From positions 1 to 64,000 of the forward strand of contig CALFEQ010000084.1 in NCBI GenBank assembly GCA_937949945.1: a DNA stretch of 64,000 nt. The letters are read 5' to 3'. Each line of letters opens with the position of its first letter. The first letter of the stretch is position 1. The stretch is from an uncultured Myxococcales bacterium (GTDB lineage: Bacteria > Myxococcota_A > Polyangia > Polyangiales > Polyangiaceae). A program made the position numbers and the translations under genes. The notes beneath the pieces were generated by a model that was not told where the DNA came from, made no database searches, and saw only the letters and a program-made list of their open reading frames with translations. Of the stretch, positions 1 to 12,837 are shown in pieces.

Positions 1-198
1 CACCTCGACCTGCCCATGCGTGTCGTGCGCGTGCGCGTGCTCGTACTCGTACTCGCCCTCCTGCAGAGCGGAGAGGCCTGACGCCCCACACCACCGCGGC
101 CACCGCTGCGGCGCACGCTCTCCCGGCTCCGCCGTGCGCGCACGCTCCTCCTCACGAGAGGCCCCAGCGGAGCTGGCCCGGTAGCGGAGGGGCAGCAT
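1..198 (-). CDS. partial unknown protein with a His-rich segment, runs off the left edge
   Basis: An open minus-strand frame runs off the left edge of the window. From an ATG at 198 it reads an Arg/Glu-rich stretch and then EYEYEHAHAHDTHG, an acidic/His-rich patch that could bind metal. A second in-frame ATG at 267 is possible, but it overlaps a repeated 12-mer motif (263-274), so the shorter start is preferred. No family is recognised and only about 66 residues are visible. Composition is compatible with coding, but a chance frame in GC-rich DNA cannot be excluded. Confidence 0.3.
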   Translation of the reverse strand, partial: MLPLRYRASSAGASREEERARTAEPGERAPQRWPRWCGASGLSALQEGEYEYEHAHAHDTHGQVEV

Positions 199-262
199 CG
201 TTGCGCGCAGACGTCGGACGATCCTGGCGTCTGCCAGCGCGACGACGGCCGAGCAACTTGCT

Positions 263-312
263 TGCATTCTACACATAAAAGGAAGCGGCGTCCATTTCAT
301 TGCATCCTACAC
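263..312 (-). repeat. two tandem copies of the GTGYARRATGCA motif
   Basis: Read on the minus strand, 274-263 is GTGTAGAATGCA and 312-301 is GTGTAGGATGCA, 38 bases apart. The same 12-mer recurs at 61894, 62799 and 63378. The core TAGAAT/TAGGAT resembles a sigma-70 -10 box, but only the inner copy has a passable -35 (TGGACG, 17-base spacer). The pair lies between the left-edge frame and the CcmA-like gene. Promoter elements or operator sites are both possible. Confidence 0.45.
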
Positions 313-447
313 ACATATTCACCCGAGAGCGGGTGCGCGGACGCGATGGGCTGTCTCGAGCTGCGCGTGTCCGGAGCCGCGCAGGCAGACAGGCCGTCCG
401 CCGTCACCCAGGCGGTATCCGCCACGCCCCGCCGAGGGCTGAGGACT

Positions 448-473
448 CGCGATTGAGCCTCGGCTCAATCGCG
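448..473 (-). terminator. perfect 11-bp hairpin at the 3' end of the ABC ATPase gene
   Basis: The arms CGCGATTGAGC (448-458) and GCTCAATCGCG (463-473) are perfectly complementary, with a 4-base loop. The TGA stop of the ABC gene lies inside the right arm. There is no U tract, so this is a strong hairpin that may stabilise the mRNA 3' end or act in termination, rather than a textbook intrinsic terminator. Confidence 0.55.
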
Positions 474-1142
474 AAGCCGCACCCCGGCCGAGGCCTCCTT
501 CACCTTGCCGCCCTCCAGCACGAGGCGCTCGTCCCCGACCTCCTTGGCGAAGGCCTCGTCGTGCGTGACGACGATGACGACGGCGCCGCGCCGGGCCTCC
601 TCGCGGATGACCTCGGCGAGCGTCGAGACGCCGGAACGGTCGAGCCCCGTCGTGGGCTCGTCGAGAAGGAGGAGCATGGGCTCGTGCACGAGCGCGCGGG
701 CGAGCGCGATGCGCTGGCGCTGGCCACGGGAGTACGTCCGGAACGGTCGACCTGCGAAGCTCGTCAGGGAGAAGCGCTCGCGCGCGACCTCGTAGGCCCG
801 GTCGGGCGAGACCCCGTACAGGCGAGCGGCGAGCTCGATGTTCTCGCGGCCGGTGAGGTCGCCATAGCAAAGGGCATCGTGCCCGACCCAGCCGAGCACA
901 CGGCGGACGGCTTCGCGCGTCCTGCCGAGCTTGCCGTGAGACACCCTGCCCGAGGTCGGACGCCCGAGCGTCCCGACGATGGAGAGCAGGGTCGACTTGC
1001 CCGAGCCGTTCGCCCCGAGGACCACGGAGACGCGACCGCCCGAGAAGGCCGCGCTCACTCCGCGGAGCGCACGGACCGCCGGCGGGTACGTCTTCGTGAC
1101 GCCCTCGAGCTCGACCCGCAGCGTGGAGCTGGCCTCGGCCAC
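465..1142 (-). CDS. ccmA: ABC transporter ATP-binding protein, CcmA-like haem exporter subunit
   Basis: About 225 residues forming one ABC ATPase domain: Walker A GANGSGKST near residues 43-51, signature YSRGQRQR, Walker B LLLLDEP and H-loop VTHD. The segment GHDALCYGDLTGRENIELAARLYG resembles the Q-loop to signature region of CcmA, which with CcmB and CcmC handles haem in system I cytochrome c maturation. The frame stays open far upstream through low-quality sequence, so the GTG at 1142, just before the conserved domain, is taken as start; no clear ribosome site supports it. CcmF/CcmH lies 15 kb away beyond clpB-dnaN. The ABC call is firm; the CcmA identity is an inference from similarity. 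Confidence 0.75.
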   Translation of the reverse strand: MAEASSTLRVELEGVTKTYPPAVRALRGVSAAFSGGRVSVVLGANGSGKSTLLSIVGTLGRPTSGRVSHGKLGRTREAVRRVLGWVGHDALCYGDLTGRENIELAARLYGVSPDRAYEVARERFSLTSFAGRPFRTYSRGQRQRIALARALVHEPMLLLLDEPTTGLDRSGVSTLAEVIREEARRGAVVIVVTHDEAFAKEVGDERLVLEGGKVKEASAGVRLRD

Positions 1143-1454
1143 GCGCGGAGCGTGCCGCGCATTTCGCCAAAGCGGAAGCCCCGCGCCGAGGATTCGTCCT
1201 GCGCGCCCGCGAGACCCTGACGCCCCGAAAAGCGGCCGGTCCAGGCCGGGCACACCTTCTCCCACGAGACGGGCCCGAACGGCCTGACCGCACCAGCCGG
1301 ACGAGCCCGGCCGCCGCGGCCGGCAAGCCCATCCGCCTCGCCGAGCCCGAACGGCGCGGCACCGGGCCCGCGCGGAGCCGCCCGATGAGCCCACGCCGAT
1401 GAGCCCACCAAGGCAGACGATTGGACGGCGGAACTCCGTGCTATCCTGAGCCGC
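1143..1454. other. intergenic region between divergent ccmA-like gene and moxR
   Basis: No convincing gene. The region contains a GC-rich hairpin (arms 1307-1313 and 1317-1323), a direct repeat GATGAGCCCAC at 1384-1394 and 1398-1408, and a candidate promoter for moxR at its right end. Long frames crossing it on both strands read as Arg/Ala/Gly-rich noise. Confidence 0.5.
1421..1447 (+). promoter_or_regulatory. candidate promoter of the moxR operon
   Basis: TTGGAC (1421-1426), a 15-base spacer, then TATCCT (1442-1447). The ATG of moxR begins 7 bases after the -10 hexamer, where transcription would normally start, and no Shine-Dalgarno sequence precedes it. This suggests a leaderless mRNA. The spacer is short, so the -35 is tentative. 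Confidence 0.4.
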
Positions 1455-2417
1455 ATGACTGCTGCTGCGGCTCTGCTCGGTGAGGAGCTCCCGCTGATTC
1501 AGAAGCTGCGGCAGGCCGTAGAGACCGCCCTCGAAGGGAAACCGGAGGTCGTCGAGCTCGCGCTCGTCGCGCTGCTCGCCCGCGGGCACCTCCTCATCGA
1601 GGACGTCCCCGGCGTCGGGAAGACCACGCTGGCGCGCGCGCTCGCCCGTGCGGTGGGAGGCGAGCTGCGACGCATCCAGTTCACGAGCGACCTTCTCCCG
1701 AGCGACGTCGTCGGTGTCTCCGTCTACGACCAACGCAACGGAGAGTTCACGTTCCGGCAGGGACCGATCTTCGCGAACGTGCTCCTCGCCGACGAGATCA
1801 ACCGCGCGAGCCCGCGTACGCAGTCGGCGCTGCTCGAGGCGATGAACGAGCAGCAGGTCTCCATCGACGGGCAGACCAACCCGCTGCCGGAGCCCTTCTT
1901 CGTCATCGCCACGCAGAACCCGCAGGACTTCGCCGGAACGTTCCCGCTTCCCGAGTCGCAGCTCGATCGCTTCCTCCTGCGGCTGCGCATCGGCTACCCG
2001 CCGCCGCAGGTCGAGATGAGGCTCCTGCTCGAGGGCAACTCCGACACGGTGCGCGACGTCCCCGTCGTCCTCGACCCGGCCCGCCTCGTGGCCCTCCAGC
2101 GCCAGGTCGACCGCGTGACGATCGACAGCGCGCTGCTCAGCTATCTCCAGGCGCTCGTCCAGGCGACGCGAACGGCGCCGGCGCTGTCGCTCGGGACGTC
2201 CACGCGCGGGGCGATGGCGCTCGCCAAGGCCGCACGTGCTCGCGCTCTGCTCCGCGGGCGCAGCTACTGCATCGCCGACGACATCCACGATCTCGCCGTC
2301 CCCGTGCTCGCACATCGCGTGCGGCTCTCGACGCACGCGGACGGCTTCGTGCCGTCGCGCGACGAAGCCGAGAGCGCCGTTCGCGACATCGTCGCGCGCG
2401 TCCCCGTTCCGCTGTGA
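1455..2417 (+). CDS. MoxR family AAA+ ATPase
   Basis: A 320-residue MoxR-type AAA+ ATPase. Walker A EDVPGVGKTTLARALA lies near residues 50-65 and Walker B VLLADEINRASPRTQSALLEAM near 110-130; the usual sensor-1 region (FFVIATQNPQDFAGTFPLPESQLDRF) follows. Length is normal for the family. MoxR proteins act as chaperone-like ATPases for partners encoded next to them. Here it leads an operon with a DUF58 protein and a TgpA-type transglutaminase, a combination widely conserved in bacteria, so it probably helps assemble or activate that membrane system. The ATG at 1455 sits 7 bases after a -10-like box. Confidence 0.92.
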   Translation: MTAAAALLGEELPLIQKLRQAVETALEGKPEVVELALVALLARGHLLIEDVPGVGKTTLARALARAVGGELRRIQFTSDLLPSDVVGVSVYDQRNGEFTFRQGPIFANVLLADEINRASPRTQSALLEAMNEQQVSIDGQTNPLPEPFFVIATQNPQDFAGTFPLPESQLDRFLLRLRIGYPPPQVEMRLLLEGNSDTVRDVPVVLDPARLVALQRQVDRVTIDSALLSYLQALVQATRTAPALSLGTSTRGAMALAKAARARALLRGRSYCIADDIHDLAVPVLAHRVRLSTHADGFVPSRDEAESAVRDIVARVPVPL

Positions 2418-2458
2418 CCCCTCTCCTCTGACACGTCTCCGCACGCCCTGGGGGCGAC

Positions 2459-3616
2459 ATGACCACGCAGCCCGAGCCAAGCAATCCTGCGCTCGCCGGG
2501 GCCCCACGCCGGAAACCAGGGTCGGCGGCGCCGAACGTCGGCGCGGCATCCGGGACGCCGCGGCGCCGGCCTTGGCCGTGGTCTCGCAGCTCGACGTCGC
2601 GAAAGCTCAAGTTCACGCGCGAAGGGAAGTTCTTCGTCGGCATCACCCTCGGAGTCGGCTTCGCCGCCATCAACACGGGGAACAACCTCCTCTACCTGCT
2701 GCTCGGCATGCTGCTCGCGCTCATCATCGTGAGCGGCATCATGAGCGAGCTCAGCCTGCGCGATCTCACCGTCGTTCGACGACTGCCGCTCCGGGCGCAG
2801 GTGGGCCGACCGCACCTCGTGGAGATCGAGGTCTTCAACCACAAGGCGCGCGTCCCTTCGTACGCGATCGAGGTCGAAGACCTGCGCGAGGGACAGCCCG
2901 CGGACAAGCGCTGCTTCTTCTTGAAGATCAGCCCGAAGAGCGCGCAGGTCGCCGCCTACCGGCGAACGCCCGCGAAGCGCGGACGCGATCGCCACGTCGG
3001 GTTCCGGATCGCGACACGCTTCCCGTTCGGGCTCTTCGAGAAGTCACGCGAGGTGCCCGCCGAAGGCGAGCTCATCATCTATCCCGCCGTCGACCCGGTC
3101 CAGCTCCCCGCGCTCCCGCCCGGACGCCACGTCGGCGGCGAAGCTTCGTTCGGGCGCGGGCACGGAGACGACTATCTCGGCCTCAAGCTCTTGCGCGACG
3201 GAGAGGATCCTCGCGACGTCCACTGGCGCAAGAGCGCCTCCGTCGGACAGCTCGTCATGCGCGAGCGCGCCCGCGAAGCACGGCCCGACGTCGTCCTTCC
3301 GCTCGACAACGTCCGCCGGGACGACGCGAAAGAGGATTGGTTCAACGCGTTCGAGCGGAAAATCCGCGACGTCGCCTCTCGCGCCGTGGCGCACATCAAG
3401 AGAGGAGACAGCGTCACGGTGAAGACGACCGCCGGCGAGATGGTCCGGAGCGATCGTTCCACGGGCGCCGACCGCATCTTGCGCTTCCTCGCGCTCGTCG
3501 AGTCGATCACCGCTTCGGAGCTCGCGGCGAAGACCCCCGCCCATAAGGCAGCGCCGACGATCGCGCCCGCGCCGGCGTCCGCCCCCGCCGTCGAGTCGGA
3601 GAAGGCAGCCGAATGA
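2459..3616 (+). CDS. DUF58 domain membrane protein
   Basis: 385 residues. A basic, Pro-rich N-terminus is followed by a paired hydrophobic segment (about residues 55-95, GVGFAAINTGNNLLYLLLGMLL) that anchors the protein. The C-terminal half is a DUF58 domain with its hallmark YLGLKLLRDGEDPRDVHWRKSA near residues 238-260. It lies 41 bases after moxR and its TGA overlaps an ATG in an ATGA junction with a 20-codon ORF leading into the transglutaminase gene. DUF58 proteins are usual partners of MoxR ATPases; the biochemical role is unknown. The C-terminal tail is Ala/Pro-rich. Confidence 0.9.
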   Translation: MTTQPEPSNPALAGAPRRKPGSAAPNVGAASGTPRRRPWPWSRSSTSRKLKFTREGKFFVGITLGVGFAAINTGNNLLYLLLGMLLALIIVSGIMSELSLRDLTVVRRLPLRAQVGRPHLVEIEVFNHKARVPSYAIEVEDLREGQPADKRCFFLKISPKSAQVAAYRRTPAKRGRDRHVGFRIATRFPFGLFEKSREVPAEGELIIYPAVDPVQLPALPPGRHVGGEASFGRGHGDDYLGLKLLRDGEDPRDVHWRKSASVGQLVMRERAREARPDVVLPLDNVRRDDAKEDWFNAFERKIRDVASRAVAHIKRGDSVTVKTTAGEMVRSDRSTGADRILRFLALVESITASELAAKTPAHKAAPTIAPAPASAPAVESEKAAE

Positions 3617-3675
3617 TCGCGAAGGGACCGACCATCACCGTCGCCCGATCGCTCGCAGCGGAGGACGTCCGATGA
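3613..3675 (+). CDS. 20-residue ORF translationally coupled between DUF58 and transglutaminase genes
   Basis: A 20-codon frame whose ATG overlaps the DUF58 stop (ATGA at 3613-3616) and whose TGA overlaps the next ATG (ATGA at 3672-3675). It fills the gap exactly, so a ribosome could pass from one gene to the next without releasing. The peptide (MIAKGPTITVARSLAAEDVR) has no recognised domain. It may serve only as a coupling device; whether a stable peptide is made cannot be judged from sequence. Confidence 0.4.
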   Translation: MIAKGPTITVARSLAAEDVR

Positions 3676-5852
3676 GGTTCGGCCTCGTCCACCGCATCAT
3701 GACGGACGCCCTCGCTGCCCTCGGCGTCCTCGCGGTCGTGAACACCGCGACGATGTCGGCGTGGACGACGGGCTTCGTCATCGCCGGGCTCGTCCTCGCG
3801 CTCGCGGTGCCCGAGTCCTGGCAGAACAAGCCGGCGCTCCGACACCTGGCGACGATCGGCCCGGTGACGCTCTTCGCGGTGCAGGGCATCCGCCTCCTCG
3901 CCGGGCGTCCGGCGCTCGACGTCGCCGTCGAGTTCGCCGCCATCCTGCAGATCATCCGCCTGGCGACCCGTCGCGGGGCGGCGCACGACCAGCAGATCAT
4001 CGTCCTCGCGCTCCTCCACTTCGTCGCGGGCACCGTGCTCGGAGGAGGGCTCTCCTACGGCCTCTGCTTCATCGGCTTCTTGATCGTCGCGCCAGGCGCG
4101 CTCGTGCTCAGCCATCTTCGGCGAGAGGTCGAAGGCAACTACCGCCAAGGCGCGCGTGACCGCACGGGCCTGCCGGTCGACGTACCGCGCATCCTGCGCA
4201 GCCGTCGCGTCGTCGGCCGCGGGTTCCTCGCGACGACGTGCCTGCTCTCGATCCCGATCTTCATCTTCACCGCCGCGCTCTTCATCGCCTTCCCGCGCGT
4301 CGGCCTGTCGCTGCTCCTCCTCAACCACCGGAACGGCGACCGGATGATCGGCTTCTCGGACAAGGTCGACCTCGGCGAAGTGGGCGCGATCCGCGACGTC
4401 CCCGCGCTCGCGTTGCGCTTCGACGTGGCGGATCTCCCCGAGCCTCGACCGCAGAAGCTCACGCTTCGCCTCCGCGGGACCGCGTTCGATCGCTACGACG
4501 GCCGTCGCTGGGAGCGCACGCAGTCGAAGACCCATACGGGCGGAGCGAAGAGCACGGACATCCTCCCCATCGCGAGGATGCCCGATCCGACGCGCGATCG
4601 CCGCGTATCCATCGAGCTCGAGCCGATCGACCCCACCGTCGTCTTCTTGCCCGTCCGCACCGTCGCCTTGCAGCTGCGCACGCAGCAGCATGCGATCGTG
4701 GGCGATCCGATCGAGCTCACCCGCGGTCCGGAAGGCGAGGTGCGTTACACGGGCGAGGGCGCGCACGGACTCCGTTACGACGCGTACCTCGCGACGGATC
4801 GCGAGCCGATCACCGAGCCGCTCCCGCCGCACGATCGCGCGCGATACCTCGAGCTGCCGCCCGAGACGCCCGAGCGCATCGCCCAGCTCGCGCGCGAATG
4901 GACGGAAGGCCAGCCCACCGCCTACCTGAAGGCGAAGGCGATCGAGGAGCGGCTCAAGAACGAATACAAGTACCAGCTCGGATCGCCGTCCGGCGGCAAG
5001 CCCCAGCCCGTCGACCATTTCCTGTTCGAGTCGAAGCGCGGGCACTGCGAGTTCTTCTCGACCGCCATGGCGATCATGCTCCGCACGCTCGACATCCCGT
5101 CGCGCAACGTGACGGGGTTCGTCGGTGGAACGTACAACCGCTTCGGGAGGTACTACGCGGTCCGCCAGGGCGACGCGCACTCGTGGGTCGAGGCCTACAT
5201 CGACGAGAGCCACGCGTGGGTGACCTTCGATCCCACGCCGACGTCGGGCGCGCAGCCTCTCCAGGACACGTCGGGCGTCTGGGTCTATCTCCGCGACCTC
5301 GTCGAAGCCCTGTCCCAACGGTGGAACCGATACGTCATCGGTTACGACCTCAAGACGCAGGTCCGCCTCCTCGAGAACCTGAACCGTCGTTACGAGCGCT
5401 TCCGTCAGCGGGCGGGCGTCAACACCGGCGCCGCGGAGCGACTCACGCGACCGTCGGTCGTCGCGGGAGCCATCGTCGTCCTCGGCCTCGGCGCCTACAT
5501 GCTCTGGACGAGGCGTCGCCCACGGAAGGACGGCGAGCAGAACGGCGCCGAGAAGCCGAAGCCGAACCCGCAGGTCGAAACCGCGACGGCGCTCTACAAG
5601 TCGCTCGAGAACGCGCTCGCCTTGCAAGGCATCCCGCGCCCGCCGTCACTGCCTCCGCTCCGCCATGCGGAGGAGCTCGTCGCGCGCCAGCACCCGCTCG
5701 CCCAACCGATCCTCGAGCTCACGAACCTCTACATCGAAGCTCGCTTCGGCGGCCTCACGATCGACGAGAACGCCCAGCGCGACTACGAACGGCGCGTCAA
5801 AGAGATCCGCACGTACAAGCCCCCGGCACCTGCTGCGGAGAGCTCTCCTTGA
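3672..5852 (+). CDS. TgpA-type membrane transglutaminase (DUF3488 + transglutaminase core + DUF4129-like tail)
   Basis: 726 residues. The N-terminal 230 or so hold several membrane helices (DUF3488-like). A periplasmic part contains a transglutaminase-like core with the expected triad: Cys459 in GHCEFF, His503 in AHSW and Asp520 in FDPT. A further membrane helix near residues 595-615 precedes a cytoplasmic tail of DUF4129 type. This is the architecture of TgpA (PA2873 in Pseudomonas aeruginosa). It ends the moxR-DUF58 operon and is convergent with clpB, with a strong hairpin between them. The natural substrate is not known. Confidence 0.9.
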   Translation: MRFGLVHRIMTDALAALGVLAVVNTATMSAWTTGFVIAGLVLALAVPESWQNKPALRHLATIGPVTLFAVQGIRLLAGRPALDVAVEFAAILQIIRLATRRGAAHDQQIIVLALLHFVAGTVLGGGLSYGLCFIGFLIVAPGALVLSHLRREVEGNYRQGARDRTGLPVDVPRILRSRRVVGRGFLATTCLLSIPIFIFTAALFIAFPRVGLSLLLLNHRNGDRMIGFSDKVDLGEVGAIRDVPALALRFDVADLPEPRPQKLTLRLRGTAFDRYDGRRWERTQSKTHTGGAKSTDILPIARMPDPTRDRRVSIELEPIDPTVVFLPVRTVALQLRTQQHAIVGDPIELTRGPEGEVRYTGEGAHGLRYDAYLATDREPITEPLPPHDRARYLELPPETPERIAQLAREWTEGQPTAYLKAKAIEERLKNEYKYQLGSPSGGKPQPVDHFLFESKRGHCEFFSTAMAIMLRTLDIPSRNVTGFVGGTYNRFGRYYAVRQGDAHSWVEAYIDESHAWVTFDPTPTSGAQPLQDTSGVWVYLRDLVEALSQRWNRYVIGYDLKTQVRLLENLNRRYERFRQRAGVNTGAAERLTRPSVVAGAIVVLGLGAYMLWTRRRPRKDGEQNGAEKPKPNPQVETATALYKSLENALALQGIPRPPSLPPLRHAEELVARQHPLAQPILELTNLYIEARFGGLTIDENAQRDYERRVKEIRTYKPPAPAAESSP

Positions 5853-5873
5853 CGTGAGGTGACGAGAAGGAGA

Positions 5874-5936
5874 GGGGAGACAGGGGGACTTCACAGGAAG
5901 AAGGGAAACCCTGTCTCCCCCGATCGCCCCGTCTCC
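5874..5936. terminator. bidirectional hairpin between convergent genes, part of a dispersed repeat
   Basis: A perfect 12-bp inverted repeat, GGGGAGACAGGG (5874-5885) and CCCTGTCTCCCC (5909-5920), separates the convergent transglutaminase and clpB genes. Continuing to 5936, the minus strand reads GGAGACGGGG, five bases, then GGGGGAGACAGGG. Nearly the same series recurs after another gene at 38203-38231. It can act as a terminator in both directions. Confidence 0.6.
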
Positions 5937-5944
5937 TCCGGAGA

Positions 5945-8554
<2,610 letters not shown>

Positions 8555-8796
8555 GCACTCTCTCCCTTCTCAGCCGCTGCAAGCGCGAGCAAACGCGCGC
8601 GCATCCGGCTCTCGCGGCGGCGACGGGTCAGGCGTCGCCAAAGCGCACGTTAATCACGGGCACAAGGGCTGCAACGGCCCAAGCTCCCCGTTCCGATCGG
8701 AACGCCCCGCCGCGAATCGCGAGCGCGACGGGGCCCGGCCCACCGAAGAGGCGCGGCCCCCGAGACGAGCGGGACGAGCCTCGCGTGAGGCTCCCG
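8555..8796. other. intergenic region between gyrB and clpB with two dyads
   Basis: This region holds a 16-base perfect palindrome, CGTTCCGATCGGAACG, at 8689-8704 (about 135 bases before the clpB start), and a hairpin just after the gyrB stop (GAGCCTC at 8776-8782, GAGGCTC at 8787-8793). The hairpin is terminator-like but lacks a U tract. The palindrome could be an operator for clpB. No gene is seen. Confidence 0.5.
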
Positions 8797-11322
<2,526 letters not shown>

Positions 11323-11468
11323 GGTGGGTCGATGCGTCTTTCGTGGTCGCGAGACGGAAGATCTCCGTTTGTTTCGCGACGAAGAATCGGGATTGAGCGG
11401 ACGGTAGAGAGACTCTCCGGAAGTGACCGGGCTCGATGGGCCGAATCCGCACGAAACCCGAGAGCCAG

Positions 11469-11497
11469 AGTATACGTTCGGGGCCGTCGAACCGCAA
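11469..11497 (-). promoter_or_regulatory. gyrB promoter
   Basis: On the minus strand TTGCGG (11497-11492), a 17-base spacer and TATACT (11474-11469) form a good sigma-70 promoter. Transcription should begin near 11462, about 140 bases before the gyrB ATG at 11322. Confidence 0.6.
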
Positions 11498-11500
11498 GCT

Positions 11501-11516
11501 CAAACGCGAGCGTTTG
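11501..11516. promoter_or_regulatory. perfect dyad just upstream of the gyrB -35
   Basis: CAAACGC (11501-11507), GA, GCGTTTG (11510-11516): a perfect 7-bp inverted repeat starting four bases from the -35 box. The placement suits an operator or activator site. gyrB is often regulated by supercoiling, so a protein site here would be informative. Confidence 0.4.
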
Positions 11517-11660
11517 CCGCCAAATATCAGGCACTTAGACGATCTGTCGAACCGCCGGGCCGCACGAAATTTCGCCCGCCCGAGCAGCCTCATCCATGGC
11601 CTGCGATCCGGCCGAAATGAGGCACGGGATCGAGCCTCGCGGAGGACGTGATCCTGCCCC

Positions 11661-12764
11661 TCATTCTCGTCGAGAAACTCGCGACACTTCGCCGCCGCGG
11701 ATCTCGAAATCGACACGCGAAGCGACCTCGCCCGTGTCGATCAGCTCCGGGCGCGTCGTGGTGAGAAGGACCTGCCCTTCCTGCGCCCGAAGGAACGAAA
11801 AGAGTGCCGCCGTTCGCTCGCGATCGAGCTCACTCGATACGTCGTCGAGGAGCAGGATCGGACGAACCCCTCGGGCCGAGCCGATGACGTCGATCTCCGC
11901 AGACTTCAACGACAGCGTCACAGCGCGATGCTGTCCCTGCGAAGCGAAGCCTCGCACCGGGCGACCGGAGATCTTGATGACGAGATCGTCTCGATGAGGA
12001 CCTACGGTCGCGCTTCCTCTCCGGAGGTCGGCCGCCCTGCAACGCTCGAGCTCTCTCGAGAACGTGTCCTCGTCTCGAGGCGCGCCTGCGACGTACTCGA
12101 TCTCGAGTCGAAGATCCGGAGCAGCGATCTTCTGGAACGCGTCCTTGGCTCCGGCGGCGAGCAGAGCTCCGGCGCGAGCGCGAGACTCCATCACGGCGAG
12201 ACCGTGCCGGACACAGAGCATCTCCCAATCGGAGAGCTCGGGAGCCGAGACGCCTCGAGCCTCGAGCGTCCGCTGACGCGAGCGAAGCGCCTTCGTGTAG
12301 CTCTCGAGCTCTGCCATGGACGAAGGCTCGAGGTAGAGCGCCGTACGGTCGAGCAAACGCCTGCGCTCGGAGCTCGCGCCCATCGACAGAGCGATCTCTC
12401 CCGGATGAAAGACGACCATCGGGCACTTCACGGCGTAGGCCGAGAGCGTCGGAGGGCGCTTCTCGTCGATGCGAACGATCCTCGCCCCGGAGCGAAGCCC
12501 GACGGATTGCACGCGCGACGATCCGTCCTCGACTACGCGAGCGCGGACGCTCGCGAGCTCCCCGCCGAACGTCACGAGGTCGTCCAGCTTCGAGGGACGA
12601 AAGCTCTTCGACGTTCCGACGACGTAGATCGCCTCGAGCAGGTTCGTCTTTCCCTGCCCGTTGTCACCCGAGATGACGTTGAATCGCTCTCCGAGGTCGA
12701 TGTCGACGTGCAGGAGGTTGCGGAAACCTCGAACCTGCACGTTCTCCACTCGAAGAGGACTCAC
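11661..12764 (-). CDS. recF: DNA replication/repair protein RecF
   Basis: 367 residues, the normal RecF length. The protein is an SMC-like ATPase that helps load RecA at gaps. Walker A GDNGQGKTN lies near residues 33-41; the ABC signature is SQGQHRAVTLSLK near 276, and Walker B RPILLLDDVSSELDRER near 303. The GTG at 12764 is used because it begins the typical N-terminus (VRGFRNLLHVDIDL); AAGGA lies close upstream. It sits between dnaN and gyrB on the same strand, the classic replication cluster order. Confidence 0.96.
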   Translation of the reverse strand: MSPLRVENVQVRGFRNLLHVDIDLGERFNVISGDNGQGKTNLLEAIYVVGTSKSFRPSKLDDLVTFGGELASVRARVVEDGSSRVQSVGLRSGARIVRIDEKRPPTLSAYAVKCPMVVFHPGEIALSMGASSERRRLLDRTALYLEPSSMAELESYTKALRSRQRTLEARGVSAPELSDWEMLCVRHGLAVMESRARAGALLAAGAKDAFQKIAAPDLRLEIEYVAGAPRDEDTFSRELERCRAADLRRGSATVGPHRDDLVIKISGRPVRGFASQGQHRAVTLSLKSAEIDVIGSARGVRPILLLDDVSSELDRERTAALFSFLRAQEGQVLLTTTRPELIDTGEVASRVDFEIRGGEVSRVSRRE

Positions 12765-12837
12765 CGGTCCTTCCTAGCGCGCGGAGACAGGCTCGCCCTG
12801 CGCGAACGACGAAGGCATCCGTGGACGAGGCATGCGC

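Larger units (their letters stand above)
11323..11660. other. gyrB leader and promoter region
   Basis: 338 bases between recF and gyrB without a credible gene; short frames on both strands lack domain or codon support. It contains the gyrB promoter and an adjacent perfect dyad, listed separately, and implies a 5' untranslated leader of about 140 bases for gyrB. Confidence 0.6.

Noticed and set aside
465..2549. 694-codon minus-strand frame covering the ABC gene and antisense of moxR
   Set aside because: Only its last 225 residues resemble a protein. The rest is antisense to the clear moxR gene and reads as Arg-rich noise; the start is placed at the GTG at 1142.
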